This document shows positions 59,115 to 64,000 of a stretch of 64,000 nucleotides of DNA, in pieces. The notes under the pieces are model-generated. The model worked only from the letters and a program-made list of their open reading frames with translations, had not been told where the DNA came from and made no database searches. The translations under genes and the position numbers were made by a program. Every line of letters starts with the position of its first letter. The stretch's first letter is position 1. The DNA is from Bimastos eiseni (taxonomy: Eukaryota > Annelida > Clitellata > Crassiclitellata > Lumbricidae): positions 8,014,598-8,078,597 of the forward strand of contig OY365810.1 in assembly GCA_959347315.1 (NCBI GenBank), read 5' to 3'.

Positions 59115-62100
59115 ATGCCTTAGAGGAGAAGCTGAAAACTAGAGTAGAGAGAGAGTGAGAGGGTGGCACTAACTGTTTCTACAACAGTCTCATCTCGGAC
59201 TGTCTGCTAATTCGTTATATCTTTGTATATTTTTGTGCCAAGAATGTGTACAAAACTACGTTTTATTATGTTGTTCGAAATTCGAGTGACTGTGCGTTGT
59301 CAGTGAGAATAACCTCTGCTGAACTATCTGACAACAGTGGAAGCCACGGAAATGCACATGACTCTTCTCACAATTCGCCGCATTCGCGCTGACCTAAATT
59401 GAATCTGCATCGAAATTCTGCTTCTAACTTACTGACTATGAGTATCCACTTAAACAAGGGCTTGTTTAAACTGGAATTGTGTGGCTGCATTTTCATGTGG
59501 TCTATTACTGTTATTATTATTTTGTCATGTGACTGTCATTTTTGTTGATTTTTAGACTAGTTGAGACTCAGTGTCTGTGTTTCAACCATAGATGATGTCC
59601 AGCCAAAAACCGATGCTGAACCATGGCTACAATAGAAAACCACTAATCACTAGTAACAACTAGGGGCATGGTAACTAGGTGATTGGTTAACACTTTGACC
59701 ACTGAACTTTGATATAAACACGTCCCTAGCGGTCAACATGTTAAAGCACACGGCTTGTGGCATGTTGAGAGCAGATTTGAGCCTCTATTTGTATGACTAA
59801 CTGTGTAAGGACCTTGAGCAAGTCCTTTACGTACACTTTTTCATTTTGGCACATGGTGACTATGGCACTTAGTGAGTTCAGATATCGTAGCCACTAATGG
59901 TAAATATATTGTAATGATGTTAGTGTAAATGGAACCTGCAGGTGTGTATAATATGTATGCAGTCGATAAACTGTCTGCTGTCGGTTGATTTCAACGTAGA
60001 ATTTCTCTTTCCAGCAACACAGACAATCTTGCCTCTGCATCGCTAACTTATGGCCCTTTTAATGTGGCCAACTTTTCACAGTTGTTTTTTGAGTAATTTT
60101 TGAAAAAAGTATTTCATGATGTTGACGATGGATGTGGTTGTTCAAGAGATGTAAGGAGAATTTCTGTGTGATATATCATGTTTAAAAAAAGGGGGTTGCA
60201 GAGTATTTATTGGTTGGAAGTGGATCAGGTCAGAGCGGTGTCAGATGACTTGGACTTTTATCCTTTGGTTAAATCCGACGACATTGGCTGTGGTAGTACT
60301 GTAATATTTACTGCTTGTTTTCTGAGGATCAGAGTTGACAAGTTCTTTTAAAATGATCCATATAAAATATCAGTTACATTACGTCGTATTGTTAGTGATT
60401 ACGATCTCTGATGATGAGTGCTCGATGATGTGTTACCTTACTAAAACTCTGTCAAGTCAACCTGTAGCAATGTGCTTCCACCAGAATTCCCGTTACAGTA
60501 TAATTATGTAATTGGCAAATGTAAGGCACCTCACATGCTGCAGAATTGTTCACGATACTTCCTCAAACCCTTGATGAACTTACTCTCAAGTAATTTACTG
60601 CACAGTTGAAGTCTAATTACTCCTATTTTGTTGTGTTATAATTATTTCTTTCAGCCAACCAGTTCAAAATTAGATGTAGTCCACTTATAGCCAGTGTCTG
60701 TATGATGAAAAATGTGATTTAATTGCAAATCGCAGTATATGCTTTATGTTCATAATGGTGGTCTGTCTGTAATGCGCTTGGTCAGGGATCATGCGTTTAT
60801 GGGATCAACTTATTATAACGACAACAGGAAAGTTATTTACCTAATCGTGCCTCTGTCACCAAGCGGTGTAATGGGATGCGTCCATTACCAGCTCAAGGAC
60901 CTATGAAAAGGAAATGGGCACCTCCACTATATCCTTCATGGAATATGGATATCATGTAATTGGCTTTCTGTGGAACCCCTAATAGCCAGTGAAGCCCAGT
61001 TGCTGACATTTTTTGTTTTGATTTTGCTATTTAATTTATATGTTTAAAAAAATTATGTTATTGATTGTTGTCATCAGTGATTAAGATAGATACAGGGCTT
61101 ATAACAGACGACCGTGTATTATACAGAATTTACTTAGCAATTTTGCTGCAATAGTTCTTGTACTGCATAGGATTGGCTTAGCAACTGCGAGGAGTTGTGT
61201 TGTGAGCTACCATGTTAAGGAATTGGCTTTGGAATGTAATTCTCTATGAAAATGAGAACCACGATTCAACTTTGGCTCTGTTGAGCTCTATTGTAGATTT
61301 TCCGCTGCATTACCGTAAGTAACAGCTAACTAGTGTTTGTCAGTGTGTTACTGCGTTTGAAATAATCCTACCTCTCTCTTTGCCCTTCTGTTTTGGTGTG
61401 TGTTTGACTGATTTTCTGTCTAAACTCCCTCATTCTTTGTCCATGTTCTAGGAAATTTGTGCTTAGATTTGTCTGATTCCTGTTATTCGAACTTAACTGA
61501 ATGCTTTGCTCCGTGGGTTGGATGGGGTTGAACTGTTATCTAATAGAATCAATCTGACCAATGCTACATCTTTGTCTCACATGTTCTATCTGCTAATTAA
61601 ATTAACTTTGAAGCATTTGAGTCATTTAGTTTTTAATTGTTAATCTTTATTAGTTAATTCATCTAAATGGTAGTTTGATTAATCTGTAATCTCATAATTT
61701 GTGATTACTGAATTCACACCTGGAAAACTCATAGTTGATATAGCTCCAGATGTTTGCAGTTAGCTTTTGTCTGAAGTTATTGGTTACTTTACTAAAGTTT
61801 CAATTACAAATAGCAAATTTCTAGCTGCTAGTAGCTGTTGCTAGTAACTAGCATAATGTTCACCTTAGTTATATATAAATATTAATGAATTAGTGATTTT
61901 CAATATAATAATTATAGTTAATTACATAATTATCATGTCAGTCTCTGATTCTAGCCAATAGGTCACACTCTGGATTGCATTGTGGACACAATGATATCAG
62001 TTTCAAAGTTGAACAGTGTACACTGTATACAGTTTTCCCAATTTCTGTATAGTTAGGAACTTTATATTTTTTCAAAATTCTCGTCTAGCACACAGTGTTA

Positions 62101-62619
62101 TATTCCGACGTTTTTCTATAACTGCAGCTGCAGTGGTTTAATGAACAGTGGTTAATGAACAGTGGTTTAATTGGATTTCTGCTTGTTTCCTGTCGTTTGT
62201 GTTTTCTGCAATTGTGTTAGTTTATTGTCGTACAAAATTCAATTATTTTGTTTATTCACTCTGAGAGTCGGTGTTTCTTCTTACACCCGGTTGCCATACT
62301 CCTCTTGCCCAAGGACTATGATGCTGTTCAATAGTGGCGTCTGCAAAGAGGGCAAAGAAGACAAGGGGTTATACTCAGTTCAGAAATATGCATATATTAT
62401 TTATTGCCTTGGTAGAGAGATTTGGCACCTTCAATAAAAAATTTAATTAGACGACCGACTGATCTAGAAAACCAGTACTACATTCTAGTGCGGACGTCCG
62501 CAAAAACGGAGGAGAATATTAGTCGCAGCTCTCACCGAAAGCTTAAAATTCTATGAACTATCAATGTCTTTAACTGTCAGCCAGATTGGTTTCCCACACA
62601 TTTCATTATTGCAATTCTT
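59115..62619. other. 3' UTR and flank of UBE2Q
   Basis: AT-rich DNA with no recognisable gene. It holds the SINE copy at 59.74 kb. A long UBE2Q 3' UTR is possible, but I could not fix its end; one AATAAA is near 62434. The 88-codon frame at 62171-62437 has no domain. Confidence 0.4.
59735..59850 (+). repeat. SINE copy, diverged
   Basis: CTGTGTAAGGACCTTGAGCA, then AGTCCTTTACGTACACTTTT, matches the body of the SINE at 51.98 kb; the tRNA-like head is decayed. It lies in the 3' flank of UBE2Q. Confidence 0.5.
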
Positions 62620-63040
62620 AAAACTTCCAACATCTTTTGCTCAGAAGTGTGCACGCCTCGACGGCGCAATTGCAGTTTACTCATTGCTGACTTGGGACCT
62701 CTGCTCGCGGCAGAACTTGCAGAAGCTGTCCTTAGCCAATCTTACCCTGGTCCCTGAAGACATCCAGGCGTATCATCCCTCGCGTATGTCCACTGCGTGG
62801 TCAGGGAGGCGACGTTGGCTGTGGATACAATTGTCGTTAAATCGACTGCGGCTAAACCCGACCAAGATGCAGCCTATCTGGCTTGACACCTGCCAGCAGC
62901 TCGCTAAGATGGATATCGGGTCCATACCTTTGTACCTGACTTTCTTATCCTCGGTCCGTACCTGGGAGTAACACTGGACCAGCAGCTTACCAGCAGCACA
63001 TCAATCTACTTTGCCAGAGCTCGTTTTACCACTTAGGGTG
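62620..63040 (+). mobile_element. Non-LTR retrotransposon RT fragment (second half of the palm)
   Basis: The plus strand reads VPEDIQAYHPS near 62750, where RTs of this group have FADDxQxY, so a catalytic Asp is lost. Then LNRLRLNPTKMQPIWL near 62835, QQLAKMD near 62898, and after a frameshift a stretch equivalent to VRxLGVxLDQQLT and SSFYHLR up to 63035. This matches the RLxLNPxKTxxIWLG segment of CR1/L2-type elements. It is a short dead fragment. Confidence 0.7.
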
Positions 63041-63324
63041 GTAGGCCCATATATATGCATCCCTCTCCCAAGGCGCTGCCTCTACGCTGGTCCATTCCTT
63101 CGGGAATAAGGTTCATTTATAATTTCAATTTGAGACTTATAATGTATAGGCCTAGGCCTAGTGCCAATTTCCGAGAACAGTTTTTCTATTGCCGCGTTTT
63201 ATGTTTTTCGATATCTCTTTGTCGGCGTCTTCTGATGAGTATAAAGAAAGCCTTTTTAGACACGTCTGAAATCTTCTAGGCGTTTGTAAACAAGCAAATT
63301 CAGATATCTAATAACAAATAAAAA

Positions 63325-63594
63325 TTATAAATTTGCGCATATCCTTATTCGCCCTGAGAATCTCGAAGTTGTTACGATCGTTTCGGTTATGGTGGTTTTA
63401 ACACAACAAAACATTACATGGCATAACAAGGGTTTAAAGTGGTTCAGAAGACATTTAGTCTGTGTTAAAACTACAGTAATTTGTCCAGGATATATTTCTA
63501 CATCAACGACAAACGGCGCGCTATAGCTATTGTTGGTCAATACTTCAAATTGCGTAAGCGCAAACTTCACAATTTCATGTTCTCTCGCAGACAT
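63325..63594 (-). CDS. Possible first exon of an unidentified gene
   Basis: A minus-strand frame opens at 63594 with a fair start context (GAAAATGTC) and reads MSAREHEIVKFALTQFEVL, then FVVDVEIYPGQIT. A plausible donor (ATTACT/GTAGTT) follows near 63475, after which the frame looks like AT-rich intron sequence. I recognise no domain and found no downstream exon. Confidence 0.25.
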   Translation of the reverse strand: MSAREHEIVKFALTQFEVLTNNSYSAPFVVDVEIYPGQITVVLTQTKCLLNHFKPLLCHVMFCCVKTTITETIVTTSRFSGRIRICANL

Positions 63595-63599
63595 TTTCC

Positions 63600-64000
63600 A
63601 CTTTAAGATAGGCTTATTGAAATGATTTCAGAATCATGTGGTTCGCCGTTAACCAGAATCACTGTTTTTAATAGCTTCCGGTTTGAGTCCATAGCGCAAG
63701 ATTATAAGATAGTCAACGAGGGAATTATCAAGACCGCTTGTTTGAGACAGAACAAGACTTTCACTTCAAGACAGTTTCTAATAATTCGAGACACTGCCAT
63801 GAGACCGAGGCAATAAGCGCCCGAGACCGAGACTGAGGCACTAAAAAACTGTCTTGAGACGTCTCGAGACCAAGACAGTGTCTTTAGACCATACAACTCA
63901 GGTGTGTGCAACCACAAAGTCGCCTCTAGAGGCCGGGCAAAGAGATCGGCGACCAGAAGAAGCCGAAGTTAAGGTGAACAGATCCCTAAGATAGACAGGG
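63600..64000. other. Edge of a GAGAC-repeat element
   Basis: Clusters of CGAGAC/GAGACC and TGTCTTGAGACGTCTCGAGA between 63765 and 63890 look like the subterminal repeats of a hAT-type element. I cannot define its ends within the window. Confidence 0.35.

Overview
The window is intron-rich, AT-rich animal DNA. Its genes are split by spliceosomal introns of the GT-AG type (a few look GC-AG), and most of the rest is transposon debris. The gene set (PAG1/Cbp-like adaptor, TRIM with an NHL-type propeller, MORN2, UBE2Q, IgSF receptor) and a non-LTR element with a 2A-like motif suggest a deuterostome marine invertebrate such as an echinoderm, hemichordate or cephalochordate. That placement is inference. 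All exon models were read by eye from splice sites, phase and protein similarity; no transcript evidence was available.

Layout. 1-5.4 kb: a CR1-like retrotransposon fragment and two inverted-repeat elements. 5.4-11.5 kb, minus strand: a five-exon gene for a type I membrane protein with a leader, three Ig domains, part of a fourth, and one TM segment. All its junctions are phase 1. A 2A-bearing CR1-like element and a CCAGCTTCCATTTA satellite lie in its last intron. 12-21 kb: a second CR1-like fragment, an inverted copy of the Ig leader exon, a reverse-transcriptase fragment, a relic of an NHL propeller, and a foldback element of about 1.8 kb. 22.8-30.3 kb, plus strand: a PAG1/Cbp-like transmembrane adaptor with many YxxV/I motifs, one pair in ITAM spacing. 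33.9-35.1 kb: a hAT/P-type element with 8-bp target duplications. 36.9-40.0 kb, plus: a two-exon TRIM E3 ligase whose propeller holds a long acidic insert. 41.4-45.8 kb, minus: MORN2 in four coding exons. 46.9-59.1 kb, plus: UBE2Q, an E2 conjugating enzyme, in eleven exons, head-to-head with MORN2. 62.6-64 kb: another RT fragment and a possible first exon at the right edge.

Functionally, the neighbourhood contains membrane immune-type receptor and adaptor genes (IgSF receptor, PAG-like Csk adaptor), two ubiquitin-pathway genes (TRIM E3, UBE2Q E2) and MORN2, which has been linked to LC3-associated phagocytosis. Nothing in the sequence shows they are co-regulated; shared immune relevance is inference. 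The features most worth following up are seven tandem copies of a 3' splice site before a UBE2Q exon, an ITAM-like pair in the PAG-like adaptor, and an exactly 22-bp-periodic array of octamer (ATGCAAAT) sites in that gene's intron.
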